A stretch of DNA of 64,000 nucleotides. Origin: Eutypa lata. Taxonomy: Eukaryota > Ascomycota > Sordariomycetes > Xylariales > Diatrypaceae. The notes below the pieces were generated by a model. The model saw nothing but the letters and a program-made list of their open reading frames with translations. It searched no databases and was not told the DNA's origin. This document shows, piece by piece, positions 1 through 11,796 of this stretch. The stretch lies in NCBI GenBank assembly GCA_022661535.1, contig JAKULF010000009.1, forward strand, positions 372,001 through 436,000, in the 5' to 3' direction. Numbering within the stretch: position 1 is the first letter of the stretch; each line of letters opens with the position of its first letter. The position numbers were made by a program, and so were the translations under genes.

Positions 1-920
1 GCATGTTCGAGCGCGTCAACCAGGATGTTCTTACTAGCCATTACGCCAACATGGTCGGCAAGGAAGACGGGGGAGAAGGCGGGAATAAGGATGATGATGA
101 CGACGACGATGACGACGACTTCCTCTCCGTGAAGCGTGTCATCCGTGTCGACAACGACAACGGTAACGACGATAGCGTCAACTTCGGTAGCGCAGAATTC
201 AACACGCCACAGCTGGCCCCCGGCACGAAGATCATAACGGGGCTGGGCGGGGACCAGCCGCTGGTAATCGACTCGAAGCGGCGCGAGAAGCTGCTGAAGT
301 CGAAGAAGGCCCTGCTAAAATTCAAGGGCCGGGGCGAGAAGATCGTCTTTGACGACGACGGCAACGCGCACCACCCGTATCGCATCAAGGACGAGGCGGA
401 GTTCCGGCGCGAGGGCGACGCCGAGGCGCTGCGAAAGGCGTTCGTCGAGGGCGAGATGGAGAGGGTTAGGGAGGTCGATACCGATGATAAGAGGGCGGCT
501 AAGGAGAGGGTTAGGGAGAAGAGGGAGAAGAGGAAATTGAGGGAGAGGGAGGAGGTTGATGGTGGTGGTGTTGGTGGGAGTATTGGTGGTGGGGACGTGG
601 TTGGTGGTAAGGATGAGGATAAGGAGGATGCTCTGGCGTTCTTGGCTTCGTTGCCGGTTGCGGGTGGTGGTGATAGGAGTGATGATGGAGGTGCAGAAGA
701 GGAAGAAGAAGAGGAGAGAAGACCGAGGAAGAAGGCTAAGAAGTGGTTTGAGGCCGGTATTGATAGCAGCGATGATGAGGATGATGATGATGAGAGTAAA
801 GGGAAGAAGAAGAAGAACAAGAAGGTGGATAAGAGCGGAAGAAAGGTCATCGAGGTTGCGGGTGAGCCGGATACCTTGGAGGATCTTGAGGCGCTGGCTA
901 CCGGTTTGTTGGATGATTAG
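1..920 (+). CDS. DBP4: ATP-dependent RNA helicase Dbp4, C-terminal part (5' end outside the window)
   Basis: This is the C-terminal ~305 residues of Dbp4/Hca4 (DDX10 family), a nucleolar DEAD-box helicase that works in the U3 snoRNP/90S pre-ribosome to mature 18S rRNA. The frame is open at the left edge, so the ATG at position 3 is an internal Met and the DEAD/helicase core lies off the window. Visible family hallmarks are the opening MFERVNQDVLTSHYANMV, the LSVKRV segment, a lysine-rich linker with KRREKLLKSKKALLKFKGRG, then the FDDDGNAHHPYRIKDE segment. Acidic runs (D10 near residue 30, a Glu run near residue 230) and a basic KKKKNKK stretch are typical of nucleolar tails. The ending EDLEALATGLLDD matches the conserved extreme C-terminus. 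Recognition rests on family knowledge and is firm. Confidence 0.9.
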   Translation, partial: MFERVNQDVLTSHYANMVGKEDGGEGGNKDDDDDDDDDDFLSVKRVIRVDNDNGNDDSVNFGSAEFNTPQLAPGTKIITGLGGDQPLVIDSKRREKLLKSKKALLKFKGRGEKIVFDDDGNAHHPYRIKDEAEFRREGDAEALRKAFVEGEMERVREVDTDDKRAAKERVREKREKRKLREREEVDGGGVGGSIGGGDVVGGKDEDKEDALAFLASLPVAGGGDRSDDGGAEEEEEEERRPRKKAKKWFEAGIDSSDDEDDDDESKGKKKKNKKVDKSGRKVIEVAGEPDTLEDLEALATGLLDD

Positions 921-1422
921 CTCTAGTTTGCAAGGGGGGGCTGTAGTCGTAGATAGAGGTGGTGAATAACAGTTATAAACATGTTATCAACAGGCGGTAT
1001 GCACCCGATGGCAACTGATAACGGCAGCAAGGGATACTTGTCGAAAATTATAAAGGACATCTCATGGTAGTCGAGTTTCGTCTCGCGACACGGTAAATAT
1101 AATAATGATCGAGTTGACCCGCAGCGCAGCAGTTGCTTGCTACGTCAACACGAGAAATGCATTGTGATAACGGTATGATAGATTCAATAATGAGGCAAAA
1201 GACATACTCAGACCTGCGTCTAAAACCCAATACCTACACAAATATATAGATACTCTACACGATACAACCATTGGATAGGTCACTAAGTTACACCTACAAT
1301 ACAAAATTTAAACATAGTATACACTAACTAACAAAAGCACAAGAAATTGAGGCATAAAGGGGGGGACCTCACCCTCTGTTCAACAAAACTAAACTACACT
1401 TACATACCCCGATACTCATTAC
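921..1422. other. Convergent 3' intergenic region
   Basis: The DBP4 (+) and anoctamin (-) genes converge here. I see no ORF with coding character and no RNA gene. The stretch should hold both 3' UTRs and poly(A) signals; it has several A/T-rich hexamer-like words but none I would call. Confidence 0.6.
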
Positions 1423-3868
1423 TCAGTCTTGCTTCAACGTCTTGATAAGCCTAACGCCAACCTCCTCGCACCTATCCATCCCAGTCTGTCTCATCCCTTT
1501 CAAACCAACACTCGACTTATCAGAAGTGCATATTCGGCGTTCAATCTCAGGACGATCGTTAGTGTTGTTGTTGTCGTCGTCATCGTGTGCATTTGTTTCC
1601 TTGTTCGGAACTCCGGTAGCAGTCTCTCGATCTCGAGTTACCCGTTCCATGTATTTCTTGCGACGCGCGTATCGCTCGACCCGCTCGTTGCGGACTTCAT
1701 CGGATCCCAGGCTCTGCAGGACAAACTGCGCCGCGGACCGCCAGGCCAGGAAGATGTGCTCGCCTAGCCATATGGAGACGGGCAGCGACCACCACCACCA
1801 TGACGACGACTCGTATCCGCCGCCGATCACGCTGCTGTCGCTAGTCTCGGTAGAGGTGATGGTGCTGGTACCGAAGACGTGCACAATCGCCGTAGTGCAG
1901 AGGCTGCCCAGCCACGCCAGCGTATCGAGCCACCCGACCCACGGCCCGATACCGTCGGTACGCACGGGGTGCGGGCGCTGCTGGTCGATGCAGATCTTGA
2001 AGAAGTCGGACCGCAGCTCGATCCAGTTGTTGACGAAGAAGCCGACGGAAACCAGCGGCCACACCGGCGAGAACAGCGTCAGGTACCCGAACTGGATCGC
2101 CATCTCCGAGATGTCGTCCTGGACGTTGTAGGGCGGCAGGCTCGCCTGCTGCTGCACATTGCGCAGGAATGCTTCCGCTTCCGCTTCCGCTTCCTCCTGC
2201 TGCTTCTCCTCCTCGTTGCCCAGGTGGTTGTGTGGCGCCCGTGATGACGATGATGACGAGTGCGGTAACAGCGACCGGTAGGAACGGTACGTCGAGTACC
2301 ACCCCTTTACCCTGTGCATGACGTACGGCACGACGGATTCCTGCAGCGCGTCGGACAGTTGCCCCGTGATGGTGAGGGCGATCAGCTCGTTGCGCAACCT
2401 ATCGGAGTCCTTCCGGAACGACGCATTGTCCAGGTAGCGGCTCAGGCCCTCCCCGAACACGGTGTTGAGGCACGCCTGGAGCCGCGGCACGATGACGTCG
2501 CCCAGGGGTATATAGACGAAGGCGGTCAGCAGGATGGGGAGGTAGTTGGCGATGAAACTCAGCCCGAACAGCTTCTGCGTGAGCGACATGTCGTAGTAGT
2601 CGAAGGTGCGGTGGTTCTCGTACTCGACCAGCGCGGCCGCCGCGCCCTCCAGGCACGAGTTGATGTAGGGGAGGGCGGCGGCGAGGAGCAAGGTGGGCAG
2701 GTACTCCAGGCACCACTTGTGCGGGCCCTCGTAGGCCTCGCCGATGACGACCTCGGCGGCGAACACGAACGTGATGATGGCGCCGAGCGCGAGCAGCGCC
2801 GCGGCGAAGAACGGCACTTGGAGCAGCTGCCGCGACACCTGCTTCCACTTCGGGAAGTAGTGCTTCGTCCTGCCCGCCGCGTCCACGACGATCTTCTCGT
2901 GCCGGAACTTGGGCTGGTTGACCTTGAGCGTGCCGACGCCCCTCACGTCCCACCGCGTCCCGAGCTCCGCCTGCCGGATCTTCCAGGCCTCCAGGAACAC
3001 CGTCGACCCGAACAGCGTGGCGACGGCGTACACGAAGGAGTACTTGGGGAGGAAGGCCCAGGCCAGCACGCCCGTCGCGGCCGAGAAGGACAGGAACCGC
3101 AGGTACGTCTGCATGTAGGCGAAGTAGAAGGCGACCTTGGTGCCGAACAGGTCCCGGATGCGGTCGAGGTCCTCGGTCGCCAGGAACAATCTCTTGCTCA
3201 GGTGGCCCAGGAGGGCCCGGTTCACGGCCTCGTTGTGGAGCGGGAAGATCGACTTGACGTTCTCCCACTGTCCGAACCCCGCCGTGATCCCGGCCCCGCC
3301 GTTCTCCTTGGACCAGCTCACGAGGTGGTACATGGAGAGGACGTCCTCGGCTTCGAAGTCCGCCTCCACGCCCCCGTCATCGTTGGGGGCTTCGGGTGCG
3401 GTATTGGTGATGCCGTATAAGTAGTCTTTTACCCTGTGGTGGATGCCGTCAAATTAGTATCCCGCTTCCCCCAGTTCTGCTCCTGCACGTTCAACATACG
3501 TGCATGCATACATATGTACATACCTCGACCTATAAACTGTGGAGCCAAGAAGGCGTTTGGGTGCCTTGGAGAAGAGGAGAAGGGACTGGGCCCGGCCAGG
3601 TTGGACCTCGATTTGCAGACCGACCCCGCGGAGATCCCGGCATAGACACTGGAACTCCTTCACCGCTCGGGTTTGATCTAGTTTTGTAGTACAACGGTAA
3701 GCACTCATGAGGTCCGGCTGGATGTGCACCCTTGCATAGGACTTGATATTGATTTAGGGTTCTCAACTTACCGATCTCGCTAAAGTCATAATGAATAACG
3801 TACGTGTCGTTACAAGCGCGGTGACGAGGTTGTTGTTCGGCGGCCTTCCCATTCATGAGGAGATCCAT
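1423..3868 (-). CDS. Anoctamin/TMEM16-family membrane protein (3 exons, 753 aa)
   Basis: Fungal TMEM16 homologues are Ca2+-activated lipid scramblases or ion channels, and Ist2-like members tether ER to plasma membrane. Exons on the minus strand are 3868-3772, 3677-3524 and 3433-1423. Donors are GTAAGT and GTATGT and acceptors TAG and CAG; the phases join exactly to 754 codons. Exon 1 gives a TYVIHYDFSEI segment and exon 2 the N-terminal cytosolic ferredoxin-like fold (VKEFQCLCRDLRGVGLQIEV, VYRSR). Exon 3 carries the multi-pass domain, including FGTKVAFYFAYMQTYLRFL, an ALVEYENHRTFDYYDMSLTQKLF segment and the IQFGYLTLFSPVWPL segment typical of the family. The C-terminal tail is polar with Asp/Asn runs. 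Length is close to characterised fungal TMEM16 proteins (~735 aa). Scramblase versus channel activity cannot be decided here. Confidence 0.9.
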
Positions 3869-5149
3869 GGTTCACCAGAAATAGCCAGAAATCACTTAAC
3901 TACGAGACATCGAGCCTCCTGTTATCATAGAAAGGGACCGGAATGAGCGTGTTGTACTCCTCTAGATGGGAACAGATTATGAAAAGAAAGTTAATTGCCC
4001 TCTTTTGCTAGATTGGAAAAGGCGTGTGTAGAGTAGGTACGTATGTATATCCACTGCAACGGACCGGCCGACGCCAAGCCGGCTCAACCGGCATAGAGAC
4101 GGAGATGACATTAGGACCAACCGGACAATGTAATTATGAGTCGCGGGGGTCGTGTCAGCTAAAATATGGGAACGTGTGCCGCATTCCCGGTCTCCTTCAT
4201 GGCCCAGTTTTTCTTTTTCTCAACGGGTTCCTGTTCCATGGGGACAGTCCACTCTACCGGCCTTGAAAAGGGATATTAAAAACTACGTAGGCTCTACGCC
4301 GCTGAGCACTCACCAATGAAATGTTGAACTAAAAGGTCCAAGCTGAAGCGGTGGATGGCACTAGGACAAGGCAGCTGGGCTGATCGTGTATATAAGCAGA
4401 CATTTCCTCCCAGCTGTAAAGTATAGCGGTTAATTAGCTCTAGATCAGCCAATCGACCTTAGTATCCTGTATTTTAGGGGGAAATACAGAAATTCGCCAA
4501 CATTCACCGATGTAGTACATATGTGTCAATACTACAAACAATTGGATATCATAATACATGTGAGGAGCCAAAGATCATTTCTAGAAGGCTTAGGAAGCTT
4601 GGTTTGCCGTCAGGAAATCTCTGGGTCAGAAATCTAGGTATTTTGGTGATATCCTAGTACAACCCGGTTTTTTATAGAGAAACCAGTATCTTCAGTCCTC
4701 AACCTATTACTCTCTGCACCCTGCCAAGTACTCGTTCCGACTCGAATACCACGGTTGTTGTCCTCCTGATCGTTACGTTTAGTCCTATTCCTATTTCTTA
4801 ATCTGCCGACTATCCAGGTGTTCAATAGATAACCAGATGCTCATTAATATTACCCTTGGACTTAGTTTTTTTACGATATTACATTTCAATGTCCGGTTGC
4901 GGAGACCCCATTGCCCGTGAAATCAGTCTTCAAGTTTTCAACCAAGCACATATATAGCCTACCGGGGATTAAGGGGCTTGAGTCCAGTTAACGTATCATC
5001 ACCATCAATACACCATCAATAAACTAGGAGCAGTAGCCCCTTCGTTCGAGAATGAATACTCTGAATCCGGAGTTAGATCCATATATTTTGCGGATTTGCT
5101 GCCCTGTCACCACCTCAAATTACCATCGTGTTGGGGACATAGGTGAGGA
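3869..5149. other. Intergenic, anoctamin promoter side
   Basis: About 1.3 kb between the anoctamin start and the stop of the DUF3176 gene. Only short ORFs without family resemblance occur, such as 4024-4266. The first few hundred bases next to 3868 should contain the anoctamin promoter; I find no distinctive site. No repeats or RNA genes were recognised. Confidence 0.5.
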
Positions 5150-7343
5150 TCATATCAAAGATCGCAAGACCAACCCATCTGTCTCCGCTTCCAACTTCAC
5201 TAGCATTTTATCCGAATACTTCATTCCTTTCCGTTTTTCTTCTCTGAGAATTCCCCTTCCGTGCGCATCAAGACCAAAGATAAGAGCTGCTAGTAGGTCA
5301 GGCTTCATAATGTCGAGGCCTAGCCTTGAAGATTGGAAGATGGCCACTAGTGTAAACGTGCAAGCTCCAACTAGAACAATCGCCGGAAACACAAACAGGG
5401 GCCATCGTACGACTGTATAGGTTGTCCATTGTTCCGAGGTACCAATTACCACCGAGTTGTCTACTTCTCTCATCCTATTCGATAATAGGCGGGCGGCTGT
5501 ATCCAATGTGACGGTAATATTAGTCGAATCTGAAAGGGCGTACGTTAAGGACTCCAAGGTTGCGTTTAACGTGAAGAACTTCATCATTGTGGCGATGGAC
5601 TTTTGGGTGATATTGAAAACCCGCTGTATATCGTTCGGGTAGCTTGGAACTGATGGGAGCTGTATCTGGAGGTCATATCTTTCTAGTATGATCATAAAAT
5701 TCGAGCTATCTTCAAAGGCTTGTATTCCCGAGGTTGCCAAAGAATCTCCGAGAAGTTTCTGATTATCTTGCGTAATGTTGACCTTGATTTGGTCTAGATG
5801 TATACGGCTATAATCAGGTCTGAATGAGTCCATTGCTCTTTCAGTGGACTGTTGTAGAACGGATTCTGTCACTTGCCCACTTAGCATATCTGCCTGAAGA
5901 ACAAGGGCGCAAAACTCGAAAGCGCATTCGGTTGCTTTGGGTCTTGACTTTTCAAATGCAGTTGTACCATTCCAGTAACCAGGAGCTATTTCAATCATAG
6001 CAAAGGATGCTAAAAGTGTTTCGGAGTGTTTGAACTTATAGGTTTAATTGGGGTGAAACACGGCGGACAAAGCGACGTTTGACGTTGGTTTCCCACACAA
6101 CTCTCCAGTGCCGCCGTCTGCCCCCTGGATCAACAGGCGTCGTCCCGCATTATAGGGAACAACATAAGAAGTGTAATTTTCTACCACTGTATAATCCACC
6201 CCATAGCACGACGAAAATACACTTTCATCTGGCATTCCTTGTCTTTTCTCTTCAAATATGTGTTCAGAGATATCTAAGCATGTATTGCAAAGACCCAGAG
6301 TTGAGAAAATAGGCCAGGTGCAGTTACCAGTGGGACAGGATACTCCGGGTGGCTGAATTGAATTAGATGTCGACGTATTGACAAAGCCAATAAGAGATGT
6401 CGCAGAAAAACTAATGTCGGGTATAACCTCGTAACCTCTTCCCCGGGAACTAAGGGGGCCCCCAGTCACAAATGCAGACAACGGCGTCCATTGACCGACA
6501 TCTAGTTCTGTGGCTCTTGAAATTTTCGGGGCTCCGTGATCTTCATAAATGTCGACTATGCGGCCCTCATATATGACAACAGCTTGGAGGAAGGGGCCGA
6601 GAACAAGTAGCGCTAATGTCACCCAAGCACCAAGAGACGCCAAATGTCTGTAATAGTAAAATCATTAGACAGCGATCTATAAACGGAAAGGTGCCTGTGT
6701 ATTATTGAACTTACCGTGATTTCAGCCACCAAAGTAATGAGAAACATCCTAACGGTCCACGGCTGGCATCATCGAAGATAACAAATCCAGACAGTGGTCC
6801 TTGCCGTTTCTTGAACCATGCCCATTTCCCTTGCCCAAGACAAGAGCCAACCGCATATGCTAGCGGAGATCGCATGGTGATCGATAGGATGGAGACTAGA
6901 GTGTTGACAGAAATCGGAAATGTCCAGTTAGCTAGAGGTTGGTTGTCGACAATCTTGAGGACGATGACGAGAGCAACCAAAGCGAAAACAGCCGTCAGAA
7001 GGCTCGCAATCTCAAGCGTCCAACCGAGATATTTACGTATTGTGGGCCTTTTTGGACTAAACACTTCGCCATTCTGGGTGGCAAGAGTTGTTGCTGATAT
7101 ACTAGCCACAGGTCCAAGGTCTTCCGATGAGTCCTGGCCTAATGTACGGAAGTAGGCTGGTTCATCGTGACTGCTTTCACCCTGTTCTGGAGTACGGCAC
7201 AGGGGCTCATAACGAGGATTAAATGGAGCCGGCCTCCGTCTCATAGGGAAGAGCGTGTTCTCTTTAGGAACTCGGGACATACTGCAGTGTTTTTCTTTCG
7301 CAGTGCTTTTTTTATGATCAAGTATACTAGTGAAAACTGTCAT
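5150..7343 (-). CDS. DUF3176-family membrane protein with an in-frame stop (2 exons, possible pseudogene)
   Basis: The protein belongs to the fungus-specific DUF3176 family of unknown function. Exon 1 is 7343-6715 and exon 2 is 6647-5150 (donor GTAAGT, acceptor CAG), joining as KSR-HLASLGAWV. Three hydrophobic helices are visible: around YLGWTLEIASLLTAVFALVA, VTLALLVLGPFLQAVVIYEG, and near the C-terminus LFVFPAIVLVGACTFTLVAI. The family's PTGNCTWP and Cys-rich luminal segments are present. A TAA codon interrupts exon 2 at 6046-6044, while the same frame stays open and family-like on both sides (HPN stop TYKFKHSETLLASF), giving 708 codons plus stop overall. A CAA-to-TAA change would explain it. 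An 87-nt intron with a weak donor (GTGGGA) would also skip it, so disruption is likely but not proven. Confidence 0.75.
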
Positions 7344-9276
7344 AGTATAAAGAAGGGAAGAATGGGAAAGGAAAGAGAGTGATAATAAGAAGAGATGTCT
7401 GCTATAAGGTATATTAAACTGGCATTAGTTAAAAATAGTCTCATGTCGTACCACTGATAACCTTAATATGCACTTTTCCTGCTTATCTTGTAGCCCATTG
7501 TGCAATAATTGAAGCAGGCTGCCGTGGTAATATCTCATACTAACATGCAAGAATGTTACCAGAAAAATACCCTTGGTTATAATTAATAAACGTTTATAGT
7601 AAGCCAACAAGGTGGCAATTTCCCTGCCAGTTCAGTAGATATTCCTGACATGGTTGTTAATACTGAACCAAACTTCCTGGCAATACTTGCAGTAACCTTA
7701 CATCCTGACAGGTTACCATACTTTTAAAAAGAAGTAAGGTTAATCAAGCACCAGGGTAAAGGAAACAGATGAGTTCTAGAAGTGCGAGAGATATAAGGAT
7801 GTGGTAATGTACTTCGGAATGATGCTAGATAAGTAAACAAGCCACGGCGCCATATGTGCAAAGATAATTGGTTACCAGTGCACACTTTATTACTCTATTT
7901 ATATCCGACAAATGAACGAAGGCATCGCCAATGCAAAGGTGCTGTTAATACTTCGTATGTACAGATATAAATACATTACATCGCAAGTGGCTTAAAGGTG
8001 TGAATGTTCATTGATGGATCTTGCGATGGTTTTACGCTTAGTCCATTGGAGTGTGTCAGCAGGCAGGATACATTTATGGTGGCTTAAGCGAAGGTGGTGG
8101 CCGGAAGGACCTGCTGTAGGTCATTAGCTGAGCTTTAGAATATATGCAAGTGGGTTGCTATATAGCCATTTGCACCCGATATATAGCATAAGAACAAGTT
8201 CGTCACAGACGAAGATGGCAACACAGCATAATTGCACCCCTATTCTGATATAGTACCTAGTACTATCCGCACCGTACATACATACTTCCATATCTTACTT
8301 TAGAAACAGCTGCTGACGCCCGCCGAGCGGACCGCTACAAGTCTAACACTATTAATCCAAGCTGCTGTCACCACCTAGTTGTTGCAGCCATCACCACTTT
8401 ATCAACCGCTGTCATTTAGCTAGGTATCGCCAAGCTAGGTGTCGTCGAGTTACTTAAGTGGTGGCAGCAGCTAAGTGATGGCAAGTAGTAGCACCGACTT
8501 GCTTGACGACTTGCCCGACCATTTGCTTAACAATTTACTTAACGATGTTTAATTACAACTGCCACTGCTTCCTTGCTGCAGCTATTATCTAATTATATGT
8601 CGTCGGGCCAGTTATCGATCAAGTCCTCGAGCTATTGCTGCCACTACTTACTTTCATGCCGTTACGTAACCGCAACAACCTTACGTTAAGATAATACAAA
8701 AGCAACCAGTCAAGTTACGGCGGGTACCAACAGCTGTTCCTGAAGTATGAAAGCAAGGTGCGGATAATTAAACTCTTCTGATAACTCTTGTTAAACAAGA
8801 CCAGATTTTATACTCGGGTTGGAGTCGGGCTGGAGTCGGGAAAAGCACCCCGCTAATGGAATGACAAGGGACCCATAGAATCCGAAAGTAAAGAGTCGGG
8901 GAGACATCAGCCCCGCCATCTGTCAGATGACATACCTAGTTGCCTACCTACTTACCTGGCGAGGTATGTTATACTTATTATTAGACCAGCCTTCTGTGTA
9001 ACTCACCAACATTCTTATATACATCACCCATGTATTAATATCATTCTTACTTACTTATCGAATAAGCATAGCCTGGTCGTTGGTTTCTCGTTGGCTAGCT
9101 TTCTTCCCTCTTCTCTCTCTTCCATTAACTAGCTAAAACCGGGCTCATCTAAATAACCCCACCTCCCCGCGATTGATTTCACATGGCAAGCAACGTTCCG
9201 CGAAACGAATAGGCCGAGCCCTCTCCCTCTCCTCTCTGTCTTGTTCTGATTTAAAACTACACACAAAAATCAAATC
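7344..9276. promoter_or_regulatory. Intergenic region with divergent promoters (DUF3176 gene and FAD synthase)
   Basis: About 1.9 kb between two divergent genes. The 9100-9276 segment is pyrimidine-rich (CTCTTCTCTCTC, CCTCTCCCTCTCC), as is common just upstream of highly expressed filamentous-fungal genes, and fits the FAD synthase promoter. Around 8300-8700 short words built from GTCGTC/GCAGC/TTACTTAA recur in a degenerate way, suggesting old low-complexity sequence. No convincing ORF or RNA gene is present. Confidence 0.5.
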
Positions 9277-10655
9277 ATGTCCGAGATATCACCAACCGCT
9301 GCAGCTACTGCAGTGAAAGATATCGCTCACCCCGTCATCTCCGCCCATTCCGAGAAGACCGTCAATGGCAATGGGAATGGCGCTACTACCGCCGCCGCCG
9401 CCGATGCCGGGGGTATGGAAGCGCTGTGTCGCGATCTCAGGCGCAAGGTTGATGGGTTCCTCGAGAGGCAGATAGACGATCATGATGAGGTGTTGCGCTC
9501 GACGCAGAAGCAGGTTCGGGTTGCGACTGGTGTTATCGATGAGGCGTTGAGGAGGTATAGGTATGTATCATCGTGTCTGCCTGGCTATCTTTACCCATAT
9601 AATCTCCATACAGTGTGGTGTGCATAGCTACGTGCAACACGCTCATCTTGAGACAGGAAAGGCATTGCAGTATACTTGGTTGGTAGCCAATTGGCAGCTA
9701 ACGAATACGTATAATCACAGACCCGAAGAACTGTCACTTTCGTACAACGGCGGGAAAGACTGCCTCGTCTTACTCATACTAATTCTAGCCTCGCTACCAT
9801 CACATTTCCCGTCGTCGACATCATCATCCGATTCCTCCTCCATACCACCCAGTGACACCACCAATACCGCAACAATACCCGCCACCGCCACCACCACATC
9901 AGCAACAGCAACAACGACGCCATCCTTCCCCACCACCTTCCAAGCCCTCTACATCCGACCCCTCTCCCCCTTCCCCGAAGTCGACGACTTCGTAGCCGAG
10001 ACCACAGCCCGGTACCACCTCGACCTAGCGACGAGCGACAAGCCGATGAAAGCGGCGCTGACGGATTATCTCTCATCGGCACCGATACCAACACAGGAGC
10101 AACAACGGGGAGATCATGCGCATGGACGGGGCCAAGACGTGCGCGCCGTCTTCGTCGGCACCAGGCGCACCGATCCCCATGGCCAGTTCCTGACGCACTT
10201 CGATGAGACCGATCGCGATTGGCCGCGCTTCATGCGCGTGCATCCCGTTATTGATTGGCATTATCGCGAGGTTTGGGGCGTGAGTTTTTTCCGGTCTCTC
10301 AATTCTTCTTCCTCTTATCTTTCCTGAGTATTGAAGAGAGAGAAGCACCACGAAAGGAATAGAACCAAGTGTGAAAAGAAGTGAGTGAGTGGGCTGACAC
10401 ATAGGCAAATATTAGTTTATCCGCGCCCTCGAGATCCCATATTGTCCGCTCTACGATAAGGGGTACACGTCGCTTGGCGGTACCGATGATACGCATCCGA
10501 ACCCGGCGTTGTTGCTGAACGGGGGTGCAGAGGTGAACATTGGGAATGGTGGTGGGGATGGTGATAGTGAGTTAAAGGGGAAGCGGGATCAGAGGTTCAG
10601 GCCTGCATATGAGCTGATGGAGGATGGGGAGGAGAGGTTGGGAAGGGACCGATAA
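9277..10655 (+). CDS. FAD1: FAD synthase (FMN adenylyltransferase; 3 exons, 360 aa)
   Basis: The enzyme converts FMN plus ATP to FAD plus pyrophosphate in the cytosol, the last step of flavin-cofactor synthesis. Exons are 9277-9560, 9721-10279 and 10416-10655; donors are GTATGT and GTGAGT, and the phases join to 361 codons. It is a PAPS-reductase-fold member. The nucleotide-binding SYNGGKDC loop lies at residues 102-109. A segment AVFVGTRRTDPHG carries the conserved G-x-RR-x-D-P motif, followed by RVHPVIDWHYREVW. Exon 3 gives FIRALEIPYCPLYDKGYTSLGG, the canonical fungal/yeast Fad1 signature, then DTHPNP. The N-terminal ~95 residues and a Ser/Thr/Ala-rich insert after the loop are low-complexity. 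The neighbouring FAD-dependent choline oxidase is a potential user of its product, but co-regulation is not implied. Confidence 0.92.
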
Positions 10656-11796
10656 CCCTACGGTGGTGAGTGGGTGCGTCGGAGGGGAGGGACGGATGGG
10701 TGGTTAACGGGAAAGGGGTTTGATTGGGGGGTAGCATTCCTCCGAAAAGCTTGGTCTCCTCTGTATAAATGGGATGGTCACGTTTGGATATTATGACGTG
10801 ACATGCATGGCCTCCAAAGAAAGTTCCAAGTTCTAGAGGGTAATTAGAGATTCCCAGGGGCATTTTCAATTGTGTCAAAGATATACATACCTATAAATGT
10901 CTAGAAATTATCGAATGATTAAAGTCTATCGTACTGTTCTATCGGGGTATTCATGGCCGAGACAGTGAAGTCAGATATGGGGAACGCTAGGTTGATGTCT
11001 TGCAAAAGCGCCCTGCCCACTACGATATTCCTAGTGAAACGAAATGAACAAAGTAACATGGTGTCGTATAAAATCCATGTAGATACATATGCGCATCATG
11101 GGATATACTACATCAGTGGATTTCTTAAACCGGTATTTAAGCACCGCCTAGCATGAGTAACCTCATGTGGTAATTGCCACGTTGCAGCAGACGGGGATGG
11201 GTAGAACAGGAAGAAGAACCTGCTGCTACTCTGATCATCGCAAAAGAGGTGGGAATTCATCTCGACTTTTCTTTCATTTTCCCCCCTTCCTTTTCTTATT
11301 TCAAAAGGCCATGGTAAGCATATTTCTTGTTCTTCAAACCCTTTCTTGCAGGTTGGTAAAATCTTACCGATGGTGACATGAGTTGACGAGCTAAATCATT
11401 TGCAGGTAAATCAATCACCTTCTATTGCGAAAGTACATGAGACGGCAATCTTTATATTTACTATTTTTCCTGGCATCTGAAATACGTGAAGGCCAAAAAT
11501 GCTTCTGTTACTTGAAGCAAAAACTCAATTTCATGGTCGGCGTCCAATCCAAGTCGTCGTTTTACTAACGCCTGTAACTTATAAATAGATGGCATGGCAG
11601 AAATAATTGCGTGCGTGGGTTATCCAAATTCCCATCCTACCTCCTCCCATGATTTCTATTTTTTTTTTCTTCCCCGAGATATGATCATGACACGTGAGCT
11701 CGCCGTCCGCCCCATGGAATCCTATATACACACATACATACACCCTGCGAACCAAGGAGCAGCAACGGCAGCGGAAGCTTCAACCTTGGGAGATAT
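10656..11796. other. Convergent intergenic region
   Basis: Lies between the FAD synthase and choline oxidase stop codons. ORFs at 10597-10878, 10953-11156 and 11167-11376 have no family resemblance. I see 3' UTR-type sequence and a pyrimidine run at 11270-11300, but no gene, RNA or repeat I can support. Confidence 0.5.

Noticed and set aside
2314..3420. Long + strand ORF opposite the anoctamin exon
   Set aside because: Mirror frame of a GC-rich real gene; the translation is Arg/Glu/Val-rich with no domain, while the minus strand carries clear TMEM16 motifs.
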